A stretch of 64,000 nucleotides of DNA from Fragilaria crotonensis (GCA_022925895.1 JAKSYS010000197.1:1-64000), one strand, 5' to 3'. Positions 44,568 to 57,288 are shown, counted from the first letter of the stretch. Numbers and translations are program-made. Notes: generated from the sequence alone by a model not told the origin.

Positions 44568-47500
44568 GTTAATTGAGATTGTCCGGTCTAGAAAGCGCCG
44601 TAAGAATACCGGACGAGTGAAAGTCTGAAGAACACCTGCGAGGTTGAGACCATGAGTGGAAAAGGAAAGTTCTACAAGAAAGGTCAAGGCAAGGGCAAAA
44701 GCCAAGCCAAAGGAGGAAGCTCCGCTACACCAAGGAAAGCAAGAAGCAGTACATCACTGACTTCAACTACTATCTTGGATCGGCAAAACAAGCGTCCGAT
44801 TACGAGACAACTACGGAATTCGTGATAAATCACATCAAGAAGATATACGATTATGGCAATGATATTGGCACTGCTCTTGAGAAGCTAGAAGCCATTGATA
44901 CGGCAGCGTGGAGACCCAGAATGCAGGTTAGCGGAGAAGAGGATGAGACAGTCCGAACCATCGAGAATAAGCAATTCGAGATTGAGTTCAAGTCCGATTA
45001 CGATACATATCGGAAGCGCATGCAAGTGTATGAAAACAACTTGACAAAAGCATATGCTCTGCTCTGGGAACGTTGTACCAAGGCCATGAAGAATAAGATT
45101 GAGGCAAGATCAGACTACGAGTTGATCAGGAATGACCCAATCAAGTTGCTGAAAGCAATAAAGGAACACGCACTGAATTATCAGGAGAGTCGATACTCCA
45201 TGTCAATCGTGTTAGATGCCATGAGAACACTCATGGGCACAAAGCAAAAGGAAGGCGAAAGCCTACAGGACTATACCAAGAGGTTTCGCGTGGCGAGAGA
45301 CGTGCTCAAGTCACATGTCGGCGGTCCCATTGTCTTGACAAAGATAGTCGAAGCGATGGATGGTTATGAGGACGCGGACAGCGAGAAGCGCAGCAAGATG
45401 TGTGAGCAAGCGTTCAATCAATTCTTGGCATTTCTCTACCTCGACAATGCCGATAAGGCAAAGTATGGCTCCATTTTAACCGGTTTGAATACCCAACAGT
45501 CACTGGGAACGATCAGTATCCAAAGACAATCACGGAGTCTAACAACGTTCTAAGCAATCATAAGTTCGACGCCATGGCAAACAAGACTGCAGGCAAGAAG
45601 AACAATGCATCCGATGGGAGCAAGAACAAGGAAAAGAAAGATGACGAAACCAAAGAAGACGAAGAGGTTAATCTCTCGTTTGCCCAAATGGAGGGCAAGT
45701 GCTACTGCTGTGGAAAAGCGGGACACAAATCGCCATCATGCCGCGACAAAGGCAAGCCCAAGGAAGAGTGGGCAATCAATAAGGCTCAACAAAGTCATGC
45801 ACAGACAAAGTCTGATGCGAGTGTTGCTCCACCAGGTTCAGTATCAGGAGGGAGTGTAACGCCATCAAGCTCGAGTTCGAGTACAACTGGATGGGCTGGT
45901 GCTCATATCGAAGTACAGTTTCAGCAATTCGATCCTTACGAGATGAGGAATTGGATTCTTTTGGACAATCAATCGAGTGTAAGTGTTTTCTGCAACCGCA
46001 ACTTGGTGCAGAATATTCGAAAGTCGGACGAAGGCGACATGTATTTGTCGACCAATGGAGGAGTACTCGTGACGACTGACAAGGCTGATCTTCCCGAATG
46101 GGGAGAAGTGTGGTTCAACGAAGGAGCCATTACCAACATTTTCAGCTACGCAGAAATGGCGGATCGATATCGGATCACTTATGACTCGACTAAGGAAGAC
46201 GCATTCGTCGTTCATATAAGCGATGACAAAAAAGTGCGCTTCAACAGGCTAGGAAACAACCTATATGTGTACAAGCCGCCTATCAACAATTACACAAACA
46301 AGGCACAGCTTTTAAATACTGTGGAAGAGAACAAGAGTTTCTACACGCAACGTCAGTTTGACAGAGCAAAACGAGCGCGAGATTTATATCATGCACTCGG
46401 AACACCATCAATCCACGATTTCAAGGCAATGTTGCGAATGAACAGTATCAACAACAACCCTGTCACTACCGAAGATATCAACATTGCTGAAAAGATCTTC
46501 GGAATCGACATTGGGAGAATGAAGGGCAAGACGACTCGTCGCAAACCAGCACCAGTAGTCAATGACTATGTCGAGATTCCGAAGGAGTTAATCGCGAGTC
46601 AGCGAGAGGTAACGCTCTGTATGGATGGCATGAAGGTGAATGGTGTTGTGTTTCTCACAGCTGTCTCTAAGAATTTGCAGTATCGGACTGCGCAATTCGT
46701 TAAACACCAGACAGCAGAGGTGTATCGCGAAGCATTGAAAGAGTTGTTCCGGATTTACAGCACGGGTGGTTTTCGTATCACCATCATTCGGTGCGACAAT
46801 GAGTTTCGTCCATTGCTCGATCCTTTATCTCATGAATTTCATGTTGGTATGAACTTTGCCAATCCGCAGGAACACGTCCCGGAGGCAGAACGAAATAATC
46901 GCGTCATTAAAGAACGCGTACGAGCAACGTATCATCGTTTGCCTTATAGGCATTTAACTCGGATGATGGTGAAGATGCTGGTTACTGAATCGGCCAAGAA
47001 GTTGAATTTCTTTCCGGCCAAGCACGGAGTGTCTCCGTACTACAGTCCGCGCATGATTCTACATCAGCGCAACTTGGACTACGATCGCCATTGCAAATAT
47101 GCGTTAGGCACGTATGTCCAGGCTCACGAAGAGCCAAAGTTTTCCAACACAAATGCCGCGCGCAGCCTTGACTGCATCTACTTGCGCTACAATGACAGTG
47201 TGCAAGGTGGACACGAACTCTTGCACTTGCAAACGAATTCGGTATTACGACGCCGAACTGTTACGCCCGTTCCCATTACGCCGGCGATCATCAAGCACGT
47301 CCATACCATTGCTGACACAGAAAACATGCCCGCAGGTCTCAAAATTGTCAATCGCACAGGTCAGATCTTTTATGATAGTGCCTGGATTGCAGGAGTGGAC
47401 TATGACGAGGAAGCATTTGACGACGACGAAGATCAAGACGATTACGACGACGACAATAGCGATAGCGACGACGACGTTCCATTGGGACAGTTCGAAGCGA

Positions 47501-49636
47501 TTGATGAGAATGATATAACGATCAACAACGATGATGATGCATCCGATGAAGAAGACGCATTCGACAACGGCAACGAATCCGATGATGGAGATGAGGATGA
47601 TCAGGGTCCCCACGGCAACAATGCAGGAGTGGCACCAAGTATTGAACAAGGCGATAACTATGAAACCGATGAAGGCAACAACAATGACTTGGAAAGTGAC
47701 GAAGAAAAGGAAGACACTGACGATGAGGAAGATCTCAATCCAGGCACCACTGCAGATATTGATGACAATGATGGCAATCGACAGGGGATAAGAACAACAA
47801 GGTCAGGCAGAGTATTGAAGCCTCCTGACAAGTTGAACTTGGCTCAACACCATTTGAAGGTTGACGAGAACCATGCAAATCGGGAGGAATATAGCATGGA
47901 GAGCGCGAGAGTGATAGCCATGATGATGTGCTACATGCAGGACATGCTTTGCAACCCTCGACGAAAGAAAGTGTTTCAATTCGTTCAGTCGTATGGTCTA
48001 ATGAAAGGTCTCAAGAAGTTCGGTGAACGCGGACGAAAAGCAGCGTACAAGGAAATGAAGCAGCTGCATGACCGTGTGGTTTTCAAACCAATACGTGTCG
48101 AGGAACTCACAGAACTAGAGCGCAAGCGCGCAATGGAAAGTCTCATTTTCCTGGTTGAGAAGAGAGACGGGACGGTAAAAGGTAGGACCTGTGCTAACGG
48201 TAGCACGCAACGTGAATACGTGGACCGTGATGAGGCAGCTAGTCCAACAGCTATGACGGAGTCGGTTATTATCACTGGTACAATCGAGGCAAAGCAACAA
48301 CGTGACATTATGACGGCGGATATTCCGAATGCGTTTGTCCAAACCAGGATTGACGACAAAGAAGTCGGTGAGAGAATCATTATGAAGATTCGTGGCCCTT
48401 TGGTTGACATGCTGTTGGAGTTGAGTCCAGAGACGTATGACGGGTTATCGTCTACGAAGGAAAGAGCAAGGTTATCTACGTGATGATGGTAATGGCACTA
48501 TATGGTATGTTGCAATCGTCCTTGCTTTATTATAAGAAGTTCCGAAAGGACATTGAATCGATCGGGTTCGTCCTGAACCCATACGACCCTTGTGTTGCGA
48601 ATCGAATGGTCAATGGAAAACAGCACACCATTACATGGCATGTCGACGATTTGAAGTCAAGCCATGTCGACCCTAGAGTGAACGATGAGTTTTTGGAATG
48701 GCTCAAGAAGATGTACGCTTCCGACGGAATCGGAGAAGTGAAGACAACGCGAGGTCATCGGCATGACTATCTGGCTATGGTGCTGGACTACTCGCGACCA
48801 GGAGTGCTTCAAGTCGATATGACAAATTATGTCAAGAGTATGGTCGAGGATTTCCCAGCTAAGTTGGAAGGAGACGGTACAGTCCCATGGACCGGTAAAA
48901 TGTTTACCGTCGACGCGAAATCAAAGCGTCTGGATGACGAGAGGGCAAGGATCTTTCATACTTTTGTGATGAAGGGAATGTTTTTGTGTAAACGTGGACG
49001 CCAGGATATTCAACCCGGTATTGCTTTCCTTGCTACTCGCACAACAGTGCCCACCGAGAAGGATTGGGCAAAACTAGTTAAATTAATGGTGTTCCTGAAG
49101 GAAACGAAAGAGGAAGTGGCGTCGATGAAGGCTGACGACACTCAGACCATTAAGTGGTATGTTGATGCTTCGTTCGCGGTACACGAAGACTACAAAAGTC
49201 ATACCGGAGCAACTATGACGCTCGGAGAAGGTGTACTGTGCTCGATATCTACCAAGCAGAAAGTTATGTCGAGGAGCTCTACTGAAGCTGAGCTCATTGG
49301 TGTCGACGACGTTATTTCAAAAGTTCTATGGTCGAAATTGTTTATTGAAGCGCAAGGCTTTGACGTGAAGATGACGATTATCTATCGAGACAATACAAGC
49401 TCGATGAAGTTGGAGGCAAATGGCAAAGCAAGTTCGGGCAAACGCACCCGACATTTGAGTATTAAGTATTTCTACATTACTGACTTGATTCAACGAAAGG
49501 AAGTTATGATCGAATACTGTCCAACGGATGCGATGATTGCGGATTACATGACCAAGCCGTTGACTGGTACGAAATTCTTCAATTTCCGCACTCACATCAT
49601 GAGAGCATCGTGATTCATCCGTGTCCAGCAGGAGTG

Positions 49637-49873
49637 TGTTGGGCTATCTACGAATTTCCAAAGAATTCTTCAAGATGCGAGTCATTTGACGAAGTCATTC
49701 TACGACCAAACTACGACCAAACAAGATGTGAACGAATATGCTTACAATCTCAATTAACTCTTAGGAACGATTACTTGTGAAGAGTGTGTTATCGACAACC
49801 TATTTGACCCCTGACGTATTCTCAAGGAATACAAGAAGGCTATAGTTATAGACCTCGGGGTGCAATTTCAACA
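49637..49873 (+). repeat. 3' LTR of copia element C
   Basis: This 237 bp repeat is followed directly by coding sequence homologous to codons near 64 onward of the gene at 61233. Confidence 0.95.
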
Positions 49874-50282
49874 TCAGGTCGCAGTAGGCTTCTTGATGAA
49901 GCTCTCCTTGACATGATGAATGAGGAAAAAAATCGAGGCCGAAGAAGAAGTAGCGATGGATCCAATCCGCATATCTCTAGTGCTTTTGCACGGAGGTATA
50001 TCAAGAGGTTTGGAACGATGGGTGCATCCGGAACACAACATTAAGCGACGGGATGAACGTCGGGTGCTAATCATGAAGGTACTTCAGGGGCAAGCTCTCA
50101 AAATTAAGAATTCTGGTACCAGTGTATGGCATGCAGAGCTCCTTAGGATGATTTCGGTGTCAAGCAGTTCAACCTCCAGGAAATTCGCTCGCTCTATGGG
50201 TGTAGCGGATGAGAAAGCCGTCCTGCAGGAGCGTCGTGGTGAGAAGGTCTGCTGGCCGATTCGACGAAAGTTGAAGATCTAA
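49874..50282 (+). pseudogene. Truncated copy of the diatom WYTK/RGLE family gene
   Basis: Closely similar to the intact gene at 61233-61835 from its SGRSTLLDAALLD segment to the stop, sharing MDPIR(V/I)SLVLLHGGISRG and ending VCWPIR(R/Q)KLKI. The N-terminal 60 or so codons are missing. They are not found to the left of copia element C either, so the gene was cut by rearrangement rather than simple insertion. A frame change lies in an A-run near 49926. The downstream flank also matches that of the intact copy for about 300 bp, so the pair arose by segmental duplication. Confidence 0.8.
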
Positions 50283-50880
50283 CTGACACATTGCAATTGC
50301 AATTCTTCGTGTATGTACATTACCGGCTCAGGTACACTAGGCGAGGAAAGTAATGTGTATCTATTTAAATATGCATGTTATACACAAAACTGTTCTTGCG
50401 AATTGAAATCCAGCCACAAACAGTGATGAATCATGATCGGAGTTGGAGACGGATTGGACTGCACACACATTCCATTATTTGAATGGGACCATTGTTCGAG
50501 GTTTGTCAGCAGGGCTTTTCCCATTGATCAGTCTTGATAGTGCTGGTCCGCTCGCTTTGTCTCATCGTCACAGGGGGTGCCACATCTAGTCGCGCGTCTA
50601 CCGTAACGAACATATCGCATAAATTCAGACATCGGCAAAGGCCTGAAGTGAAAGAAAAATAGGTGTATGCATGCTGCCTATGTATACTTAGACTAGTGGG
50701 TGCCTCCCAATTGGTCGGACTTTTGGAATACGTGTACGGTATGGGTTGTGCACGGTTGTGTGTAGTGGCAAGCGTGCTGCAAATGACGTGTTTTACAACA
50801 CAATTAGATGAGGAAAAAAAGTGACAAATTCATAGAAATTTGCTAATTTAGATTGCCAAAATACACAGTATTGAAGTTGT
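50283..50880. other. 3' flank of truncated gene and probable Helitron boundary
   Basis: Bases up to about 50600 resemble the flank downstream of the intact paralogue (61836-62170). The Helitron's 3' terminus (minus strand) should lie between there and 50880. I could not identify its CTRR end and hairpin with confidence. Confidence 0.35.
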
Positions 50881-52032
50881 TTACAAATCCTGTTGATGAT
50901 ACTGAGGGCACAGTTTTGATATCAGGACCTCCTTATAAACAATGTTGTGCAGAAGATGACCATCAGTAAATATGAAAAGATCATGTGGGTTACGAACTCT
51001 TGAGAGAGCAACGTAAAGCTGGCCATGTGCAAATACACCTTGTGGCAAGAAAATGCCAACTCTTCGCAATGTTTGACCTTGACTCTTGTTGATCGTCATT
51101 GCATATGCTGGTTGAACTGGAAACTGACGTCGTTTGAAGACAAATGGCAGCTCATCTTGAGGTGATAGGAGAGCAATCCGTGGTATGTCCACAATTTCTG
51201 CAGTGGTAGGAATCAAACACTGGAGGACAGACCGTGAGATACGGCGAACAATGAGACGGGTGCCATTGCTGAGTGTGCTTGATAGGTTTCGGAGCAGCAT
51301 GACCAACATGCCTTTTTTCAGAGTGAGGCAATGTGGTGGAAGGCCAGATAGCTCCAAAGAGTTCAGGAATTCAGGAGGATAGAGGGTATGTGCAGGATCA
51401 TTAGGTTCCTCAGATATGATGTTGTCAATACTGAGAAACACATGTTCATCATGAGGTAGCCTTGAGGTTACCATATCATTGATTCTTTGAACATCTTTGT
51501 TTTTAGGACATAGAATAGCACGTTCAGACCAATAGGCTGGTTCATTGGAAGAAAAATCATCAAACACATGCTCAACCAGTTCGTTTGTATCCTGAGGCTG
51601 GAATATATAAGATGGTAGATTTATTGGGGAAGGCTCCATATCCTCGCCGATCCTCAACAGGAAAGATGCAAAATGGGAAAGTACTTCTTGGAACTCTGGG
51701 TTAGCATTTGTGTTCTGTAAGTCCATTCGCAATCGCATATTTTCAGAGAGTTGCATTACATTCACAGATGATGTTTGCCAGACTTTGGATTGTAGGACAG
51801 TTGAATGCACAGTGGTAGCTCTTCCAGCATGGCGTAGTATGGGAAGCACTTGACGAAAGTCACCACCCATGACGACAACCAAGCCACCAAATGGAGCATC
51901 ATTACGTTCAAGTAAATCACAAAGAGACTGTGAAAGAACATCAAGACCAACACCCTTAAGCATTGTGATCTCATCAATGATCAAAATCTTTGCAACCTTC
52001 ATAACTTCTGCCTTCTCTTTGATAGGTTGCAC
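50881..52032 (-). pseudogene. Helitron helicase, C-terminal Pif1 part
   Basis: 383 codons. The Walker B motif ILIIDEITML comes near the start, then MGGDFRQVLP, a long central region with NMRL and LKKGMLVMLLRNL, and the C-terminal YAMTINKSQGQTL and YVALSRVR helicase motifs V and VI. This is the second half of the Pif1-like helicase that unwinds DNA during rolling-circle transposition. It overlaps the preceding piece by 34 bases in another frame. Confidence 0.85.
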
Positions 52033-53489
52033 ATGGATGTTTCATATAATTGAATTGGAAGCCCGGATATATAGTGCAGAGTACGGCCCAAAGGGGCAAA
52101 GTTTGAGGCAGCAATGCCTGATATGGCCGTTGCAAGGGCAACCTTCCCTTCACTGCGCACCTTGGCAAGGATCATCCTGAACAACTCCGTCTTACCTGAG
52201 CCTGCAGGTCCATCAACAAAATAAACATTTTTCTGATTTTCAGTACCAGCATTGTTGTTCACAGAAGCAAGTACAGCATCAAAAATAGCACGCTGTTCAA
52301 GATTCAGGAGAGGGAGGCGATCCAGCTGCTGTTGAATATCAGTGTTGGATGATGACAGCTGCAATTCTAACAAATGGTTGACTGAATTGTTGTCCATGGC
52401 ACTCCCATGCTCCTCAACCAGAAGTGTGCGGAGGGATGGTATCCATTCGAATACAGAACGGCTGTGCATTATCCCCAGAAGGGCATCAAGTTTACGCACA
52501 AGGAGGTCCTGCAGGTGTTGTTCACTAAGGCTGGGTTGACGGTGTGCATAGTCTTCTGACAGGGCAGCCCAGTGAGAGTCATAGAGTGACCTTGGGTCAG
52601 AGACATCACAGTTGAAGAGGATGATTGCAAAAAGTCTTCTGAGCCTTGCTGGGGAGAGTGTCTGTGTGGCTTCCTGCATGGCTCGATGCCACTCAGTATC
52701 ATCATCTAGAAGACCCAATGTACGACAGGCATCTTGAAATGTTGGACAAAGTACATCATCAACGGTTCGTAGAGCTTCAAAGCTTGTTGCACCTTTCACT
52801 ACAGTCAACATCCTTCGCAGGAAGTATCTCTCACCAGAAGAAGGGGAAGCACTGTAGAGGCGAGACACAGTGGGGAATGTCTGCCGGTGATTGGAGCGTC
52901 GTACCCAGCACTTCTCGACACCAGCACTTTTCCATGTGTAGTGTTGTGGGATGTCATGATAAAGGAACTGGCGAGCATACTGATCATGCCGATTGAGGTC
53001 CAACCAGGCAGTCAATTGTGTACAGGGTGGTCCTCTTGCAAGCACTTGAGCAACATTTTCATTTTCCTCAAAAACCACTGATTGCTGATTGGGAAGATGG
53101 AACATTAGGCGCATCACATTGGGCTTCTCTGAATGTAGACGAAGGCTGAAGAGGCGCCAGCATGCCTCTGATGCAGAGACATAACGTCCATCAAGATAGA
53201 GCTTGATCTCATCAACATCTTCCCCCATCTGGACTGCAGCACGGTCGTGTCCCTTGTATACATACTTGTAGAGGTACTTGACGGCCTGCACTGAATTGCA
53301 CACCTCAACATTGATATGACAATCATACTTCTTGGTAAGATGGCAATTATATGGCACAACCCAGCGGTTGTCCAACTCAGCTCCTCGAACAGTTACAGTC
53401 CTTCCATCATCACGTCGATGATATTGAGGGAATCCATCATCATTGAGTGTTGTCTCATCTTGAAAGGGCCGGGATACTTGTCCTTGCAT
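51999..53489 (-). pseudogene. Helitron Rep C-terminal part and start of helicase
   Basis: 496 codons. An early NCHLTKKYDCHINVEVC and the two-tyrosine motif VKYLYKYVYKGHD (about 53285-53245) carry the Rep catalytic tyrosines. The Walker A motif GPAGSGKT lies near 52200, followed by ALATAISGIAA. The helicase and Rep are fused in one protein, as usual for Helitrons. The piece connects to the upstream Rep part through a short region (53490-53590) with more than one frame change, in which LHGPCG- and GECKDKYP-type segments are still recognisable. Confidence 0.85.
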
Positions 53490-53585
53490 TCACCTGCTGG
53501 CTTTGTAGAACTATTACAACACTTCAAATTTTTCCATCGATTGGGGAAACTTTGGTGCCACAGGGCCCATGCAACATACACCTCT

Positions 53586-55001
53586 TCACAGTTGCAAAAG
53601 TTCAGGATCTATCAATGCATCTGGGATCTCAGCTGAAACAATATGGTCAATGTCAGATTCTGTGCGCGGTTTGTCATTCTCTGCCAAAATGACCAGTACA
53701 TGTGCATGTGGCAATCCTCGCTTCTGAAATTCGATGGTGTAGATAGCAGCCACAACCCTTCCAAGCACTTGCCGCTTCTGGAGGTCAAACATCATCTCTG
53801 TAAATTTGAGATGGAACACTCGTGCCACCAAATCTGGTCTGTCATTTACAGTTTGGCCAGGAAGAAGGTTTTCAACAACTTCTGGCCACTGCGGATTGGT
53901 TGTCATTGTAATAAAGAGGTCTGGCTTGCCCATTCGGCGCACAATTGCCAATGCATCCTGGCAAAGCTGGTGCATGTTTCTTGCACTTCCAATGTGAGAT
54001 GAAGGCAGAATGATTCGTCGCCCCAGCTGTCGAGTGTTTGTCACATCCTCACCAGCAACAGCATCTGCAATGCCTTGATAAAGTTCAGCACGCAATCTTG
54101 GTTGATTAAGACGGATGAAATTAAGACGGCCTTGTTCCACTTGGGCATAGCAGTCCACAATGTATTGGTGAAACAGCTTCCCTGCAAAGTGAAGGTGATT
54201 GGAGAACTGAGCAGCAGGTCGTACAAAAAGCCGAAATGCAGCATGCATGAGGCAAGTTAATCTTGTCAAATGTGGAGTCGTAGCATTTGGACCAGTTTGC
54301 ATCATGCCAGGATGCCAGCCTCTTGGGGAGCCTGTTGGAAAAAGGAGTACATATGCCAGTGGAGAATAGTCGGGATGGAGCTCTGAGATTGACTGAATTG
54401 CTCCAGCACGAAGCAATACTCGAATATCACGGTTACCTGAACCTTCGTCAGGAAGAATCACAGCTACCTCACTGGAACTTGGTGCATTGTACCGTCTGTT
54501 GTCCAATTCAGGTTGATCCAGGATATGCATTGCAACATTGTGGCCAGGCAATTCAACATCATGATTACCATCAGTATTACTGGCCAAGGTTTCCTCATCA
54601 AGAGCTTGCTTGAATAATCCATACAGCCGGTTTTGATTCTGAATCATTTGCTGCAATAAAACCAAAGTATTCCTGTCCAAGGTATTCAAATGATGTAAAC
54701 GATTGTCCACCTCATGGTTAGTGTCATAGAAATAGAGTTGTGCAAAAGCAGGATGCTGTCCAGGTTCTGGGAGCAATGATCCTAACCGGTGGTACATTGA
54801 GCCATGAATGCGAAAAGTATAAATTCCACAACTCCTATCAATCAAAGCATCATCCACATTAGCGCCTATTGAGGCAAAACTCAAGGCAGAGTTGTAGGCA
54901 CGGATGTGTGGCATGAACAATTCATGTGCATGAAAAAGATCCATCAACACATTTGGTGTGGGATCGAGAGGAGGAGAGATACCTTGCCCTTGGCACAGCA
55001 A
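53586..55001 (-). pseudogene. Helitron helitron-like N domain and Rep HUH motif
   Basis: 471 codons. The start (DPTPNVLMDLFHAHELFMPHI, NSALSFASIGANVD) is the conserved Helitron N region. The Rep part has FITMTTNPQW and the metal-binding HUH motif as LPHAHVLV (about 53690-53730). Together with the tyrosines of the next piece this is the nicking-joining endonuclease. It overlaps the repeat-bearing piece at its 5' end. Confidence 0.85.
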
Positions 55002-55815
55002 GATGAAAAGTAGCCCCTTTCAGACCTTGATTCATTTGGAAAATGCAGTGCAGAGCAGCCCTGACATTCAACTGTGCATGGGCCAAGGACATGACGTGCT
55101 GGAGCAGGAGCAGATGAATAGGCTGCGCCATTGGTGCGTTGGCAACTTTGGCGTGTTTGTCTCATGTGCTCTTGGTGCTGAGTGGTGATGGCAGCCATCT
55201 GTGTGGCAGCAACAGGGTCACCTTCTTGAGATCTCTGGAGGCGCTCCAGACGTGTTTGTCTCATCTGCTCTTGGTTCCTAGTGGTGATGGCAGCCATCTG
55301 TGTGGCAGCTACAGGGTCACCTTCTTGAGATCTCTGGAGGCGCTCCAGACGTGTTTGTCTCATGTGCTCTTGGTGCTGAGTGGTGATGGCAGCCATCTGT
55401 GTGGCAGCAACAGGGTCACCTTCTTGAGATCTCTGGAGGCGCTCCAGACGTGTTTGTCTCATCTGCTCTTGGTGCTGAGTGGTGATGGCAGCCATCTGTG
55501 TGGCAGCAACAGGGTCACCTTCTTGAGATCTCTGGAGGCGCTCCAGACGTGTTTGTCTCATGTTCTCTTGGTGCTGAGTGGTGATGGCAGCCATCTGTGT
55601 GACAGCAACAGGGTCACCTTCTTGAGATCTCTGGAGGCGCTCCAGACGTGTTTGTCTCTTCTGCTCACGGTTCCTGGTGGTGATGGTGGCCATCTGTGTG
55701 ACAGCAACAGGGTCACCTTCTTGAGATCTCTGGAGGTGCTCCAGACGTGTTTGTCTCTTCTGCTCACGGTTCCTGGTGGTGATGGCGGCCATCTGTGTGG
55801 CAGCTACAGGGTCAC
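54944..55815 (-). CDS. Helitron N-terminal region with 33 aa tandem repeats and zinc-binding segment
   Basis: Open for 282 codons. About six and a half copies of a 33 aa repeat (core RQTRLERLQRSQEGDPVA) begin the frame. Its charge pattern suggests helical, possibly coiled-coil repeats. Then comes a cysteine region (VECQGCSALHFP, FSSCCAKGKV) matching the zinc-binding start of Helitron proteins (C-x2-C-xAL...CC-xxGKV). The repeats stay open in frame across all copies. The antisense frame is also open, as a consequence of repeat periodicity being a multiple of three. Confidence 0.7.
55182..55815. repeat. 99 bp tandem repeat, about 6.5 copies
   Basis: The block GTGGTGATGG recurs at 55182, 55281, 55380, 55479, 55578, 55677 and 55776, an exact 99 bp spacing. 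A partial copy extends to about 55139. Copies differ at only a few bases each. The period is a multiple of three, keeping the minus-strand protein repeat in frame. Confidence 0.92.
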
Positions 55816-56750
55816 CACCTTCTTCTTGGGACAGGTTGCGAAGTTTGGCACGCTTTTCCTTGCTGCAATGGCAGCTGGCTTTGTTGATAGTGAATGTTTA
55901 CTTGGGTGTGACATAATGGTTATATGCTGATTGGAAAGAATTGGAAGCAAGGAATTATGTGAGCGGTACAATTACTGTAGGTGTATGAGGTACTGAGTCT
56001 ACAGTACAGCGTACAACAATTACTGTAGGTGTATGAGGTACTGAGTCTACAGTACAGCGTACAGTACCATACTGTACAGTACTCGGAGTACATCTTATAG
56101 TGAGTGAGTGTATGAGGTACTGGAGTACAATGTAGAGTCGTAACAGGGACTACAGTACAGCCAGCGTACAGTACTGTGCAATGACCACCAATAATACAAC
56201 TTCACGACGCAACCCGCCGTTAATTAAGCGTTATTTTTCAAAAAACCAAAACACCCACCGTTAATAAAACGTTATTTGAGTAAGGGATGGCTTTTGTAAT
56301 CAAAAAATTTGCGTTCATGGGGGGGCCAAGCACCAATACTGGCGAAGCTTCTTGGTTACTGTTACTTTCAGTACTCAACCCTGGCGAAGCTCCGTAGTGA
56401 AAAAATTCAGACAGTATTCATTTGATCCAGTACCCCAGAGTGGTCATACTCCGTAACAGACGGACGCACGCACGCACACACGCACACAATTAATTTATAA
56501 TATAGTAGGATATATTCTATATACAGTGGGCACTGCGATGATATCCAGTAAAAGGTATTAGTACTAGCGCGACAAGAAGATGCAAAATCATTGCTCGGAT
56601 CTCAAATAAGCTTCTTGGGTGCTGGTGTTGACGTTTGCAGAATAGATGCTCCCGTCAAGGAATGATTGTCCTCATTCTTCATGAAGCTTTTTCTAAAATT
56701 ATAGTAGCTTTCACAAGTCCTTTTGACTTTTAATGAAGAAGCAATTCGTC
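55816..56750. other. GTAC-rich intergenic DNA right of the Helitron
   Basis: A 48 bp unit is duplicated in tandem at 55966-56062. A GTACTCGGAGTAC palindrome lies at 56079-56091. Two copies of a CCGTTAAT..CGTTATTT block lie near 56218-56277. A CACG/CACA run lies near 56461-56488. The Helitron 5' end should be here but was not located. No gene is seen. Confidence 0.4.
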
Positions 56751-57288
56751 TCCTTGGCATGACATCATTAAAATGCCTTCTTTATTGTTCACTTTCTGAG
56801 CTACTTTGTCAGCATTCATCAGCTCCACAGCTCCTGGTTAGATTGACAGTTTCATTTCTCCAACCGGGCCTCTGATAAAGCCAATGGATGCACCAGAAAA
56901 CTCGAACTCTTAACCTTAGTGCTGTGTCTCTTTCATCAATGAGGACGACGTCAAAACGATGGGAAAGAACGATGAAAGCATGCACTCAATCATTCAATAC
57001 CACCCACCAAGGAACTCCTTGGCATGACATCATTAAAATGCCTCTCTTAATTGTTCACTTTCTGAGCTGCTTTGTCAGCTTTCATCAGCTCCATAGCTCC
57101 TGGTTAGATTGACTGTTTCATTTCTCCAACCGCCGGGCCTCTGATAAAGCCAATCGATGCACCAGAGGGCTTGAAGTCTTAACCTTAGTAGTGCTGTGTC
57201 TCTTTCATCGATGAGGACGACGTCAAAACGATAGGTAAGAAGGATGAAAGAATGCGCTCAATCATTCAATACCACCCACCAAGGAACT
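56751..57288. repeat. 265 bp tandem duplication
   Basis: Unit 1 56751-57015 and unit 2 57016-57288 both start TCCTTGGCATGACATCATTA and end CACCAAGGAAC, and are roughly 90 percent identical. They contain no convincing coding frame; a 74-codon frame at 56888-57112 spans the junction. The high similarity suggests a recent event. Confidence 0.85.

Larger units (their letters stand above)
44331..49873 (+). mobile_element. Ty1/copia LTR retrotransposon C, young, broken, without matching target duplication
   Basis: The element is bounded by 237 bp LTRs (TGTTGGGC...TTTCAACA) that differ at two positions. Parts in order are: a basic gag leader and gag (about 44650-45550) with a CCHC knuckle near 45700, protease region (about 45940-46080), integrase DDE core (about 46600-47050), a very acidic linker (about 47400-47760), reverse transcriptase (about 47950-48830), and RNase H (about 49150-49600). 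It is broken, with roughly two or three interruptions, and long stretches look whole. The flanking sequences on the two sides do not form a target duplication. The right flank begins inside a host gene. Confidence 0.9.
50881..55820 (-). mobile_element. Helitron (rolling-circle DNA transposon), decayed
   Basis: Reading right to left, the coding pieces follow the standard Helitron order. They are an N-terminal zinc-binding region, an HUH replication initiator (Rep) and a Pif1-type helicase. The pieces lie in at least four frames, so the copy is not functional as it stands, unless unrecognised introns join some of them. Termini were not found. The unusual feature is a 33 aa tandem repeat at the N-terminus. 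Confidence 0.85.

Noticed and set aside
47245-47649. 134-codon minus-strand frame rich in Ile and Val
   Set aside because: It mirrors the acidic Asp-rich linker of copia element C; GAC/GAT runs read backwards as GTC/ATC.
55139-55815. CRISPR-like array
   Set aside because: The repeats are contiguous 99 bp units without unique spacers, in a eukaryotic transposon coding region.
55139-55930. 263-codon plus-strand frame with a 33-residue repeat
   Set aside because: The 99 bp period keeps both strands open. The minus strand is favoured because it leads into the Helitron zinc-binding and Rep regions.
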